Shown one piece after another: positions 15,009 to 24,355 of a stretch of DNA of 64,000 bases. The translations under genes and the position numbers were made by a program. Numbering within the stretch: the stretch's first letter is position 1; each line of letters begins with the position of its first letter. The notes beneath the pieces were generated by a model that worked only from the letters and a program-made list of their open reading frames with translations, ran no database searches and was not told the DNA's origin. The DNA comes from Candidatus Amarobacter glycogenicus (GTDB lineage Bacteria > Chloroflexota > Dehalococcoidia > Tepidiformales > Tepidiformaceae): NCBI GenBank assembly GCA_016719395.1, contig JADJZF010000011.1:124001-188000 (forward strand), given 5' to 3'.

Positions 15009-16752
15009 TCAGCGAGCGCCCGCCGGGATGACGGGCAGCTCGAGGTACGAGGGGTGGCGGTCGTCGTGGTAGACGGCCTGGAGCGCAGGGACGCCCTCGG
15101 AGTCGACGCCGAAGGGGTTGCCGGTGTTCATGTTCCGGTCGATCAACGGGAAGTTGCTGCTGGTGACCTCGAGGCGGATGCGGTGGCCGCGCCTGAAGAC
15201 GATGCTGGTCTGCGCAAGGTCGATGACGTACGGCGTCACCTCGCCGGGCACAACCGGCTTCGGAGAGCGGATGCCCTCGCGATACCTCGCGCGGATGAGG
15301 CCCTCCGCGATGTTGAAGGCGGCGCCGTTTGGATAGACATCGACCAGCTTGGCCATGAAGTCGGTGTCCACGGCGGAAGTCGAAGCGAAGAGATGGAGGA
15401 TGACAGGGCCGGTAACCTCCAGGCCCTCGGTGAGTTCAGGCGTGGTGTAGCAGAGGACGTCGTCGCGCACCTCGACGCGCCCCTGTTCGAGCGGGCCCGG
15501 GGCGCGCTTGCCGGTGAAGAGAAGGCGGCCGCCCGTGGTGGGCACGGGGTTGTGGGGGTCGTAGATGTAGCGGTCGGGCGGCTGTGGGCCGGGTGCGTCC
15601 CGGGTGAGGACGCCGTCGCCCGCCGCCGTACGGGCGTTGCCGCCGCTGGCGAGGAAGAAGCGGGTGAACTGCGTTCCGGGCAAGGGCCAGTCGTCGCCTT
15701 CGCGCCACTGGTCGGCGCCCATGACGAAGTAGCGAACTCCGGGAAGGTGGACGTCGCGCCCGCGAAGGTAGCGGTCGAAGAAGGCGAGGTGGGCGGCCCA
15801 GGCGGGGGTGCTGCCAGTCGGCGTGCTGCCCGCGGCCGTGCCGAAGTTGAGCCCACCCTGGTACGGCGGCAGGCTGCGATTGTGCGCCCAGGGCCACAGA
15901 TCAGGTGTTGGCTTTGCCGCGCCGCGCTGCTGCCGCCGCCCTTTCGCATTTCGCCGAAACCGATGAAGGTGGAGCCTGCGAAGAGGTCGTACCACCCGCC
16001 GCTATGGAGGCAGGGTACGGCTACGCGTTCGAAGTTCCAGAGCAGGTCAGATGGCCGCGCACCTGGTGGGAGCGGGTCGAGGATGACAGTCCCGAATTGC
16101 TCGACCGCCGGTCCGAGTGCAGGGGCAGCGCGTCTCGGAGGGGCAGGTGGCGGAGCAGGCCATCGAGGTCCGTGCCGGCCCGCGCAGTCCACGCCCGAAG
16201 AGCCGAGGCATCGCCACCGCCAGCTTCGGTCCTGGCGGCGATATCGACGACCATCATCGCGAGCCAGCTGAGGGTGTCTTCCAGCATGACGGCGCCTTTC
16301 AACTGTCGTTCGCTCCAGTTGATCGGGCTGGCGTCGGCGATGCCGGGTGCTATGGCGCGGAGTGAAGGGGGCTGCGCGATCGCTGCCTCCCACTGGACGC
16401 GGCCGCCATATGAAGCGCCGTACATACCGACAGCCCCGTCGCACCACGGTTGCGAAGCGACCCACTCGACAGCGTCGTAGCTATCGTCTCCTTCGGGTAT
16501 ACCGGGTACGTAGTCCCCATCCGAAGCGAAGCGGCCGCGGGTGTCCTGGATGACGACGGCGAAACCCTCGCGGGCCGCGGCAATTGCGCTCACGAAGTCG
16601 TGGTGGAAGTAGCCGTGCTTGCCGTACGGCGTGCGCGTGAGCAGCGCGGGGTAGCGGCTGCCGTCGTCCGGGCGGAAGACGTCGGCGCGGAGGGTGACGC
16701 CGTCACGGGTCTGCATGGGGACGTCGTGGTCGATGCGGATGGATGTGGTCAT
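15009..16752 (-). CDS. CocE/NonD-family (X-Pro dipeptidyl-peptidase-like) hydrolase, two frameshifts
   Basis: The N-terminal alpha/beta-hydrolase part from ATG 16752 is intact: MQTRDGVTLRADVFRPDDG, VVIQDTRGRF, and the nucleophile elbow YGASYGG (Ser114). It changes frame near 16105 to FGTVILDPLPPGARPSDLLW and GGWYDLFAGSTF, and again near 15905 to the C-terminal jelly-roll half (GPVILHLFASTSAVDTDFMA, QTSIVFRRGHRIRLEVTSSN). Joined it is about 581 residues, normal for acyl esterases such as CocE, which cleave esters or amides of acyl substrates. Both breaks look like single-base indels. Confidence 0.82.
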
Positions 16753-16785
16753 GGTGTTCTCCTTCCTGTGCTTTTCCTGGGCGGT

Positions 16786-17502
16786 TTACCAGTCGGCCTG
16801 CGCGAATCCGGCGAACCACGACTCGACGAACTTGCCGTCCTCGACCCGCCAGACCTGCACGAAACCGTGCTGGCGCCCGCGGTCGTCACCGATCACACCC
16901 ACCCTGTCGCCGGCGGCGAGTGCCCGGTATGGCGCCACCGGTCCCGGCGGTAACGCCCCGTACTTGGCCTGGAGACGCTCGGCGTGTTCCTCAGCTGTGA
17001 CCTCGAACGTCCCGGCCGCTTCGTGCCGGATGAAGACAGGCCCGCACAGCTCCGGTGCCAACTCCGCGAAGCGGCGCCCGGCATACATCTCCTCGTACCA
17101 GCGGCGCAGGAGGGCCTTGTTCGCCTCGGGGTCGCCTTCGCCGATCGGCGGCGCACTGGGCCAGGCTACGGGCACGGCCGCCGAGACCCACGATTCGACC
17201 AGCCTCCCCCCGGCGACGCGGTAGGCCTGCACGCTGCTGACTGGCCCCTGCTGGCCGTCTCGCGTCCAGGTGACGAACGCCATGTCGTCTTCGGCGAAGG
17301 CGACCTGGTCGAACCTGACCGGTCCGGGGTTCCGCGCCCGGATCTCCCGCGCGTATTCCTCGGCAGTGACCACGCGGGTGCCACCAGGTTCGTGGCGGAT
17401 GTACTCGGGCCCGGCGAACTCGGGGACACGGTCCCAATCGGCGCGAGCCCAGACGAGGTCGTTCCAGGCCTGGACGACGCGAAGGGTGTCTTCCGCGGTC
17501 AT
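16786..17502 (-). CDS. Tandem two-domain SnoaL-like protein
   Basis: The 238-residue protein from ATG 17502 (ATGA overlap with the phosphatase stop) contains two similar halves. Domain 1: MTAEDTLRVVQAWNDLVWAR, PEYIRHEPGGTRVVTAEEYA. Domain 2: ANKALLRRWYEEMYAGRRFA, PVFIRHEAAGTFEVTAEEHA. The repeated [YF]IRHE..GT..VTAEE..A motif identifies the ester-cyclase-like SnoaL branch and shows an internal duplication. Each half ends in R(V)xGGRLVESW or RVEDGKFVESW. The substrate is unknown. Confidence 0.88.
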   Translation of the reverse strand: MTAEDTLRVVQAWNDLVWARADWDRVPEFAGPEYIRHEPGGTRVVTAEEYAREIRARNPGPVRFDQVAFAEDDMAFVTWTRDGQQGPVSSVQAYRVAGGRLVESWVSAAVPVAWPSAPPIGEGDPEANKALLRRWYEEMYAGRRFAELAPELCGPVFIRHEAAGTFEVTAEEHAERLQAKYGALPPGPVAPYRALAAGDRVGVIGDDRGRQHGFVQVWRVEDGKFVESWFAGFAQADW

Positions 17503-18311
17503 TGGTCCTTCTCCATTCCAAGCGGCTCCAGCGTCGCCGTCGCCTCCGGCACGAGCAGCGCCTCCTCGAGCGTCGCGAGACATCCCTCGGCGACGCCGAT
17601 GCCGAGGGCGTAGTCGCGCACCGAGCCGTACTCCGCCCGAACGCCTTCCAGGAGGGTGAGCATCGCCTCGGCAGCTGGGGGAGCGCCGGTCTGGGCGAGG
17701 ATCCGTGCGCCGCGTTTCGCAAGCTCGGCGCCTTCGCCGCCCTGTGCCGCGACGGCTGCCAACAAGTCTCGGAAGCTCCCCGGATCGAAATAGCGGGCCG
17801 ACAGTTGGAAGTCCGCTGCGATGTCCGTGTCGAGGACGCCGAGGCCGCCGAGGACGATGGCGGCGAACATGCCCGTCCGGTCCTTGCCCTGCGAGCAGTG
17901 AAATACTGCCGGGAGACTCGACTCGCCGGCCAACGCGTCGATCCCGGCCTTCAACTGCGCCCGCGCGCTTGGGTGGCGCATGTACGAGAGGCTTGCCTCC
18001 GGCCACCTGGCAAGCAGGTCCTGGTCCACCCATTCCGGTTCGAGCGCCAACGGCCGGTAGGAACGTGCTTCCCGGGAGAGCGTGCCGACCAGCAGCCTGA
18101 TTGACGAGCCGCTGCGGAAGTCGATTACCGTCGAGATCCCGAGCGCTCGCACCCTCTCGATGTCCGCGGGCGTCATCAGCGAGGGGTCCCCGCTGCGGAA
18201 GAGTGTCCGCCAGCGGGTGGTGCGGCCATCCGCAGTCTGGTATCCGCCGAGGTCGCGGAAGTTCGTGCAGCCTTCCAAAGAGAGGTGTCGTTCCGGGACT
18301 CCTGTGGTCAT
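17499..18311 (-). CDS. Tyrosine-protein-phosphatase-like enzyme (Y_phosphatase3/PtpB type)
   Basis: The 270-residue phosphatase has the N-terminal NFRDLGGY motif typical of PtpB-like/lipid phosphatases and the P-loop HCSQGKDRTG (Cys139, Arg145). The Lys in the P-loop (CxxGKDR) is characteristic of enzymes that also act on phosphoinositides or other non-protein phosphates. In an array with two small-molecule kinases, a role in removing a metabolite phosphate is worth considering; that is inference. ATGA overlaps lie at both ends. Confidence 0.88.
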   Translation of the reverse strand: MTTGVPERHLSLEGCTNFRDLGGYQTADGRTTRWRTLFRSGDPSLMTPADIERVRALGISTVIDFRSGSSIRLLVGTLSREARSYRPLALEPEWVDQDLLARWPEASLSYMRHPSARAQLKAGIDALAGESSLPAVFHCSQGKDRTGMFAAIVLGGLGVLDTDIAADFQLSARYFDPGSFRDLLAAVAAQGGEGAELAKRGARILAQTGAPPAAEAMLTLLEGVRAEYGSVRDYALGIGVAEGCLATLEEALLVPEATATLEPLGMEKDQ

Positions 18312-19104
18312 GGGGAGCCGTCGGTTCTCGCCATCTGGCGCATCACCCCGGCCATGTCCATGTCGATCCAGATGCGCCGCATGAGTCCGCGCTCGACCTC
18401 CACGGTGCTCGTGCCGTGGAACTCCACGCGGTTGCCGGAGGCCGGGATGCCCGCCCAGTCCGCCAGGTGCGTCCCGGTGCCGCGCCAGCGCAGCACGGCG
18501 ATGTCGCCGTCGCAGGTGAGGGAGAGCGTTTCGCGGTGCCAGTCGGGGAAGGCGCGCAGCGAACCCTGCATGCTCGCCAACTGGCCCTCGCGCGACGTCT
18601 GCGTTTGCTGCCCGTTGACCCAGACCTCCGCATTCGCGGCGATGCAGGCGGCGTAGGCGTCGATGTCGCCTGCGTTCTCAGCGTCGACCAGCCTCCGGAC
18701 AAGCTGGAGGTTCGCCTCGCGGCGCAACTCCCCCATCACGTCCCGCTGGAACGCCTGGGCCTCTGCGATGTGGCCGTCGCGGAAGGTGAAGACCGAACAG
18801 CCAGACCAATCGAGCGGGATACCCGTCGGTTCGATGCCCATCCAACGCCCCTGGTGGGTGGCAGTGACTCGCCAGACGAGCGCCACCGAGTCGTCCTCCA
18901 CCACCTCCTGAAGGTATTCACGCCTGTAGTCTGGAAACGCCGCCCAGAAGCCGGCGTCGAACCCCTTCAGGGTCTCCCGTCTCGCAGCGGTGTGCCCTTG
19001 AGCACGACATCCTCGGCGTAGATAGCCGCAGTGCCTTCGGCGTCGTGCGCCTGGTCGGCAGCCTTGAACTTCTCCCAGAGGGCGCGGGTTTCTTCGGCGG
19101 ACAT
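18308..19104 (-). CDS. Two-domain SnoaL-like protein (one-base frameshift)
   Basis: From ATG 19104 the first frame reads MSAEETRALWEKFKAADQAH to VVLKGTPLRDGR, then shifts near 18973 to ETLKGFDAGFWAAFPDYRRE and VVEDDSVALVWRVTATHQGR. A second NTF2 domain follows (LVRRLVDAENAGDIDAYAAC to SGNRVEFHGTSTVEVERGLM). The 797-nt length indicates one deleted base. Domain 2 resembles ester-cyclase SnoaL proteins with ADWAGIPASGNRVEFHG. The start follows the amidase stop by one base. Confidence 0.8.
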
Positions 19105-19105
19105 G

Positions 19106-20515
19106 TCACGTCTCCAGTCTGTCGGCGTCGGCGAGCGGCGCGCGACGTTGGTGCCAGTCAGTCGCCTGCTCATAGGCGTGACCGGCGGCGATGAGCGTCT
19201 CCTCGGCCAGGTGGCGCCCGATCAGCTGGAGGCTCGCTGGCATGCCGTCCTGGGTGAACCCGCAGGGAACAGAAATCGTCGGGCTCCCGGAGAGGTCGAA
19301 CGGCACCGTGAAGCGCATGGAGCGAGCAAGCACTTCCGGGCTCGGCTCGGTGCCAATCGGCGGTGTGGCCAGGCCAACCGTGGGAGTTAGAAGGACATCG
19401 ACGCTCTCGAACAGGTGCGCGAGTTCGCCGGCAAGACGCAATCGGGCTTCGTGGGCCGAGGCGTACACCGTAGCCGGGAGCGCCAGGCCAGCTTCGAGCA
19501 TTCCGCGGGTGGAGGGACCGTAGGCGTCCGCGTTTTCCGGGAAGAGCCCCGCGTGGCTGACCGCCGCTTCCGCCGCGGCGATCGCCTGCCAGGTCATCAC
19601 CAGGGCATCGTTGGCAGGCACCTTGACCGGGATGATTTGCGCGCCAAGTGTCTCGAACACCTCGCGCGTGGCCAGGACCAACCCGGTTACCTCCGGGTCG
19701 AGACCGTCGGTATTCCAGCGCTCGTCGATGCCGATCCGGAGCCCGCGCAGACCGCCGCGGACAGCCGACCGGTAGTCCGGAACGGGCGCCTGCAAGGCGG
19801 TTGGGTCGCGACCGTCAGCGCCCGCGATCGCGGTCAGGACGGTCGCTGCATCGGCCACGGTGCGACACATCGGACCGACGTGGTCGAGGGAGGGTGCGAG
19901 CGGGAAGACGCCGGCGCGAGACACCCTCCCCCACGTGGGCTTGATCCCGACAACCCCACATGCTGCCGAAGGGAAGCGGATGGAACCTCCGGTGTCACTC
20001 CCCAGTGATGCGAAGCAAAGCCCCCCAGCGGTGGCCACGCCCGGGCCGCTGGAGGACACACCGGTCCAGCGGCCGGCATTCCAGGGATTCACGGGAACGG
20101 CCACGGACGGGTGATGATCGAACATCGCGCCCTCGCTCAGGGCCAGTTTGCCGAGGATGACTGCGCCCGCGGCCTCCAGTCGCTCAACCACGGTCGACGT
20201 GCGTTGCGCCGGCCGCTCGCGCAAGATGGCCGTCCCCGCGGTGGTGGGGACACCCTCGATATCGCAGAGGTCCTTCACTGCGATCGGCACTCCGTGAAGC
20301 GGGCCACGGGGACGCCCTGCCGCTATCTCCTCGGCGGCCCGCCTGGCCTGCGCCACCGCCCGGTCCGCGAGGACAACCACGTATGCGTGAAGCGCCGGGT
20401 CGAGCCGGCCGATTCGGGCGAGAATCGCCTCCGTCACCTCGACCGGGGATATCTCGTCGGCGGCGATGCGCTGCTCGAGTTCCGTCGCTGTCAGCCAGTG
20501 GATGTCGGATTGCAT
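19106..20515 (-). CDS. Amidase-signature family amidohydrolase
   Basis: The 469-residue enzyme has the Ser-cisSer-Lys triad context: Lys81 in PIAVKDLCD, the cis-Ser in GVSSSGPG (about 155) and the nucleophile in GSDTGGSIR (Ser178). Members hydrolyse amides; GatA is a relative, but no gatB or gatC is near and the GVSSSGPG loop fits catabolic amidases. It could release an acid from an amide substrate in the same pathway as the neighbouring esterases. ATG 20515; the 130 bases upstream contain no convincing gene. Confidence 0.88.
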   Translation of the reverse strand: MQSDIHWLTATELEQRIAADEISPVEVTEAILARIGRLDPALHAYVVVLADRAVAQARRAAEEIAAGRPRGPLHGVPIAVKDLCDIEGVPTTAGTAILRERPAQRTSTVVERLEAAGAVILGKLALSEGAMFDHHPSVAVPVNPWNAGRWTGVSSSGPGVATAGGLCFASLGSDTGGSIRFPSAACGVVGIKPTWGRVSRAGVFPLAPSLDHVGPMCRTVADAATVLTAIAGADGRDPTALQAPVPDYRSAVRGGLRGLRIGIDERWNTDGLDPEVTGLVLATREVFETLGAQIIPVKVPANDALVMTWQAIAAAEAAVSHAGLFPENADAYGPSTRGMLEAGLALPATVYASAHEARLRLAGELAHLFESVDVLLTPTVGLATPPIGTEPSPEVLARSMRFTVPFDLSGSPTISVPCGFTQDGMPASLQLIGRHLAEETLIAAGHAYEQATDWHQRRAPLADADRLET

Positions 20516-20645
20516 CGCTCTAACCTCTTTCTCGAGGTCGCGTTTGTGCCGCCGGTTCCCGAGCGTTCCAGCGTTCCGTTGAACCCCCGGCCAGGCTCCA
20601 GATTCTGCTCCGCGAGCGTCGTCATCCCCGATTCCCCCTTCGGAT

Positions 20646-21485
20646 TCACTTCGCCTTCGGTGCCGCTTTGCCGGCAGCTTCTTCCAGCTGGCGGTGGCGC
20701 AGGACCATCCGCTCGAACGACTCCGCGGAACCGGCCAGGATGTAGAGTTGCTCTCCCCGGATCCCTTCGATCACCGCCTGCGCGACCGTCGACGGCTCCA
20801 TCACGCCCGGCATCGACGACATCGCCAGGGGCGGCACGGGCATCGCCGCATCACGCATGATCCGCGAACGCTCCCGCTCGGAATGGATGCCCATGTCCGT
20901 GTTCACCCAGGTGGGGCAGAGGACGGACGCTCTCAAAGCGGCCCCCTCTGCCTTCAGTTCGGCGGCGAGGCTTTCTGTGATCGCAACGACCGCATGTTTT
21001 GAGGCCGAATAAGGGGCCATCCCTGCCACACCCGGGTTCAGTCCCGCGCTCGACGCAGTATTCAGGATCTGACCCTCCTGACCGCCCTCGCGCATCCTCG
21101 GCACGAACGCATGGATGCCGCGGATCACCCCGAAGAGGTTGATATTCAGCAACCAGCGCCATGTCTCGGGGGAGTGTTCCCATGCGCGGTCCGTCGTGAC
21201 GGTACCGACCCCCGCGTTGTTGCAGAGCACATGCACGGCCCCCCACTCCTGGTAGACACGCTCGGCGAGCGCCTCGACGGACGCGGCATCCGCGACATCC
21301 GTCTGTTGTGCGAGTACCGTCGCTCCCGCGCTCCGCAGCCGTTCGGCGGCCGCATCGAGCGAAGGTTGATGGACATCGGCCAGCGCCACGCGCATCCCTT
21401 CACGCGCGAAACGCTCCGCCAGCGCGAACCCAATTCCATTGGCTGCTCCAGTAACAACGGCCACTTTCCCCGTGAACTCCTGCAT
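20646..21485 (-). CDS. Short-chain dehydrogenase/reductase
   Basis: Read from ATG 21485 (SD AGGAGG seven bases away), this is a 279-residue classical SDR: TGAANGIG (12-19), CNNAG, an SSAG catalytic Ser region and PYSASKHA (Tyr/Lys). It aligns throughout with the SDR at 3725, including AFVPRM, ASVLCP and a C-terminal GEQLYILAGSAESFERMVLR tail. The two SDRs therefore come from one ancestor and frame the array. It likely oxidises or reduces a pathway intermediate with NAD(P). Confidence 0.88.
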   Translation of the reverse strand: MQEFTGKVAVVTGAANGIGFALAERFAREGMRVALADVHQPSLDAAAERLRSAGATVLAQQTDVADAASVEALAERVYQEWGAVHVLCNNAGVGTVTTDRAWEHSPETWRWLLNINLFGVIRGIHAFVPRMREGGQEGQILNTASSAGLNPGVAGMAPYSASKHAVVAITESLAAELKAEGAALRASVLCPTWVNTDMGIHSERERSRIMRDAAMPVPPLAMSSMPGVMEPSTVAQAVIEGIRGEQLYILAGSAESFERMVLRHRQLEEAAGKAAPKAK

Positions 21486-21489
21486 GCCA

Positions 21490-22568
21490 GAACCTCCTGG
21501 TCGTTTCGATCTTGCTTCGCGGTTCTCGACGCACCACCACGCCCGCGGCGACGAGAAGGACCCCAACGACGCGAAGAAGGCTGATCTCCCGCTCGATGGC
21601 GCCGAACGCCCCGATCTCGTCCATGACCAGGGAAGCCAGAGACGCTACCCAGGGTGCTGGATGCGAAGAAGAACCGAGGCTCAGGCGCACCAGCAACCAG
21701 GTGATGAGCAGGAGGGTCGCCACCGAGATGATTCCGCTGGAGAGGTAGTACCACGCGATCCCCGCACCGACATGAGCGGCACAAGGCAAAGACCAGCAGC
21801 CACCACCATGCTCCAGCCTGGTTGAGCGGACGAAGGAACGCCGGGCGCGGTGCCTCGAAGCGCCGAGACGGCGAGCAGCCGCGACGCCGCCGACCAGCGT
21901 GACCAGGTGCAGGCAGGTCGCCTCCTCGCCCCCCGCGCTTCCGGCCAACGGCGGCGATCATCGCCATGGAAAAGGCCGCTAACGCCCCAAAGGCGATGCC
22001 GCGCATGAACGGCAAGTCCGGGAATCCTCAACAGCGGCGGCCCGCGCGTGCCCCATCTCAGGCGCCCTCACCAGGACGACGCCAACGCCGACCAGGGCGA
22101 GCCCGCCAGTCGCGGGCGGTAACGGCTCGCCGTGCTGTCGAGCCGAAGACCCGAAGTGGTCGAAGGCGAGGGCGCCCGGCCACAACTTCCCAACGTCAAC
22201 GCGAGAACGTAGAGCGCGAGCCCGAGGTCTGCGACGAGGCGTGGGGCGAGCACGAGCCAGATCGAAACGAGGCCGGCGAGGCCAACCCACCGGGGAAGCC
22301 CGCGAACGGCCAGCCCAGGCAGGCCCGGCAGAGAAGGACCAGCCCGGAGAAGGCAAGCGCAGTGTCCAGAGGGGCCGAGAACTTTGTCCGTCCCTCGTCG
22401 AGGGCGATCCACAACAGCAGGCGGCAAGGACCGGGCGGCGCTCATCGGCATGATCAGCGACGCCTCCCGCGCCTGCCCTTGCCGGGACGGCGCCCATAAT
22501 GGCCGCTTGAACGTCCCAAGGACGATGCCAAAGGCGAACGTCAGCGCAAGGCTAATACCAACATCCAC
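21490..22568 (-). pseudogene. DMT/EamA-type permease, multiply frameshifted
   Basis: A start at GTG 22568 with SD GGAGG gives VDVGISLALTFAFGIVLGTF, a typical first helix. Further hydrophobic segments are then scattered over all three minus frames: AGLVSIWLVLAPRLVADLGL, GGLALVGVGVVLVRAPEMGH, GIAFGALAAFSMAMIAAVG and SLLRVVGVLLVAAGVVV. The order fits a drug/metabolite-transporter-type exporter of about 350 residues with at least four indels. It could be genuine decay or poor consensus. It is the first gene of the array, and a transporter there would suit a catabolic operon. Confidence 0.62.
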
Positions 22569-22804
22569 GAAGCTGCCTCCGCCCACTCAAGGGGGCGAAA
22601 ATCTACGTCTGCGGCATGACTCGGCAGAGCGTTTGGGGCAGCCCCGTCATCACCCTCAGGAGAGTGACGCGAAGGGCACCGTTCAGCCGGGCGGTACCCT
22701 AGCGGATTCAGTTCATCTTTTCAACAGATAGTCGTTCGCTAATGGAGACGGAGATGCTGCGGCCCTCGATCGTCTCCGGGGCGTCCCACTGAACCGCTGT
22801 TGGT

Positions 22805-24355
22805 GTGGCGTCGGGCGCGCGCGATACTGGACCAGTGGTTCGACCGAAAGCGAGTGTGACCCAGTCGCCCGTGTGGGGCATGGCCATCGTCGCCCTCGTG
22901 CTGGGCACCTTGACTGCCGTACTTGCTCCCCTTCTCAGCGAGGGCCAGGTCACCAACGTCGCGCTGCTCTACCTGTTCGTGACACTCGCGGCTGCAGCCC
23001 TCTGGGGGCTCCGGCTGGGACTTGTGACCGCCGTCATCGCCGACCTGCTCGTCAACTTCTTCTTCATCCCGCCCCTGCACCGGTTCACCGTCCAACGAGC
23101 TGAGCATGCCGTGACCCTTTTCCTCTTCCTGGCCTTCGCGGTCGTCGGAGCGGCGATGCTTTCCAGGTTCCGGGCCCAGGTCATACGAGCGAACGCGCGC
23201 AACGCCGAAACAGACGTGCTGCTCGAGGTTTCGCGGCAACTCGCACGCGAGCCAAACACTCGCGTTGCCATGGACAAGCTGTGCGGAGTGATCGGGCGTT
23301 CGCTGGGGGCCAGGGGATGCTCCATTGTCCTGGCGGACCCCCTCGAAGTCGTTGGCGCGACGCTCGACTCCGTGTCTGCGGCTTCTCCCCGGCGCGATGA
23401 AGCAGCAGTCGTGAACGAAGCGATCCGTTCCCGCCAGCTGGTCCGCCTGAACGGCCGGGGCCGTCCTGGAGCATCGCCCGCCGGCGCGCCCATGACCTTC
23501 GTCCCGCTCGCGGGAACCACCCCGGGCGTCCTCAGACTGGTCGGACCGTTCACTCCCCCCGCGGGCGTCGAGTCGTCGAAGCTCCTCGGTGCCCTGGCCG
23601 ATGAAGCCAGCCTGGCGCTCGACCGCGTCATCCTCGCTCGCGAAGCCATGCGCGCGGAAGCGCTGGAACGGTCCGAGGAGATGAAGTCGACGCTTCTCTC
23701 GAGCGTGTCGCACGACTTGCGGTCGCCACTGACGGCGATAAAGGCCGCCGTCTCCAGCCTTCGCGACAGCACCGTCGCGTGGTCGAAGGGCGACACCGAA
23801 GCGTTCCTGGAGACGATCGAGTCACAGGCGGACCGCCTTTCGAGGACCGTCGGCAACCTCCTGGAGATGAGCCGGCTGGAAGCGGGAGTCACTGTCCGTT
23901 TCGAGGCCGTCGAGGTAGGCCCGTTGCTCGAAGAGGTCGCGCTCGCCACCGCAGCGGCAACCGTCGGCCGGGCACTTACGACGGCATCAGCGCCGGGTTT
24001 GTGGGTTCGCGCGGACTACGCCCTCGCCCTCCAGGCGATCACCAACCTCGTTGAAAATGCGGCGAAATACTCGACACCTGGCGCGCCGATAGCCATCGAA
24101 GCGGCCTCCCGACCGGGCCGCGTCTCCATTCGGGTCTCCGATAAAGGACCGGGTATCCCCGTGGACGACCTGCCCCACATCTTCGAGAAGTTCTATCGTG
24201 GCTCGAAGACAGGCACGGCAAAGGGGAGCGGCCTTGGCCTCGCACTGGTGAAGGCGATGGTTGAGGCGTGTGGAGGGACAGTCAGCGTGGCATCCTCCCC
24301 TGCGGGTTCCGTTTTCGAAGTCGAACTCACCGCCGCAAGAGCGCCCGGCCAATGA
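22805..24355 (+). CDS. kdpD: KdpD C-terminal half as separate gene: membrane sensor histidine kinase
   Basis: The 516-residue protein starts with a four-helix DUF4118-type membrane block (about 25-119), the KdpD signature region, followed by a GAF-like domain (about 140-285), the phospho-acceptor helix SVSHDLRSPLTAIKA (His303), NLVENAAKYS, DKGPGIP and GSGLGLALVK. It lacks the N-terminal KdpD/Usp part, which is encoded alone at 30439. It should phosphorylate KdpE, whose ATG overlaps this stop (ATGA). The start is GTG 22805; a later start near residue 26 is possible. It is divergent from the array. Confidence 0.87.
   Translation: MASGARDTGPVVRPKASVTQSPVWGMAIVALVLGTLTAVLAPLLSEGQVTNVALLYLFVTLAAAALWGLRLGLVTAVIADLLVNFFFIPPLHRFTVQRAEHAVTLFLFLAFAVVGAAMLSRFRAQVIRANARNAETDVLLEVSRQLAREPNTRVAMDKLCGVIGRSLGARGCSIVLADPLEVVGATLDSVSAASPRRDEAAVVNEAIRSRQLVRLNGRGRPGASPAGAPMTFVPLAGTTPGVLRLVGPFTPPAGVESSKLLGALADEASLALDRVILAREAMRAEALERSEEMKSTLLSSVSHDLRSPLTAIKAAVSSLRDSTVAWSKGDTEAFLETIESQADRLSRTVGNLLEMSRLEAGVTVRFEAVEVGPLLEEVALATAAATVGRALTTASAPGLWVRADYALALQAITNLVENAAKYSTPGAPIAIEAASRPGRVSIRVSDKGPGIPVDDLPHIFEKFYRGSKTGTAKGSGLGLALVKAMVEACGGTVSVASSPAGSVFEVELTAARAPGQ

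Noticed and set aside
20491..20625. 44-codon ORF upstream of the amidase (MTTLAEQNLEPGRGFNGTLE)
   Set aside because: There is no recognisable family and only a weak SD, and it overlaps the amidase start. It could be a leader peptide, but I cannot support it.
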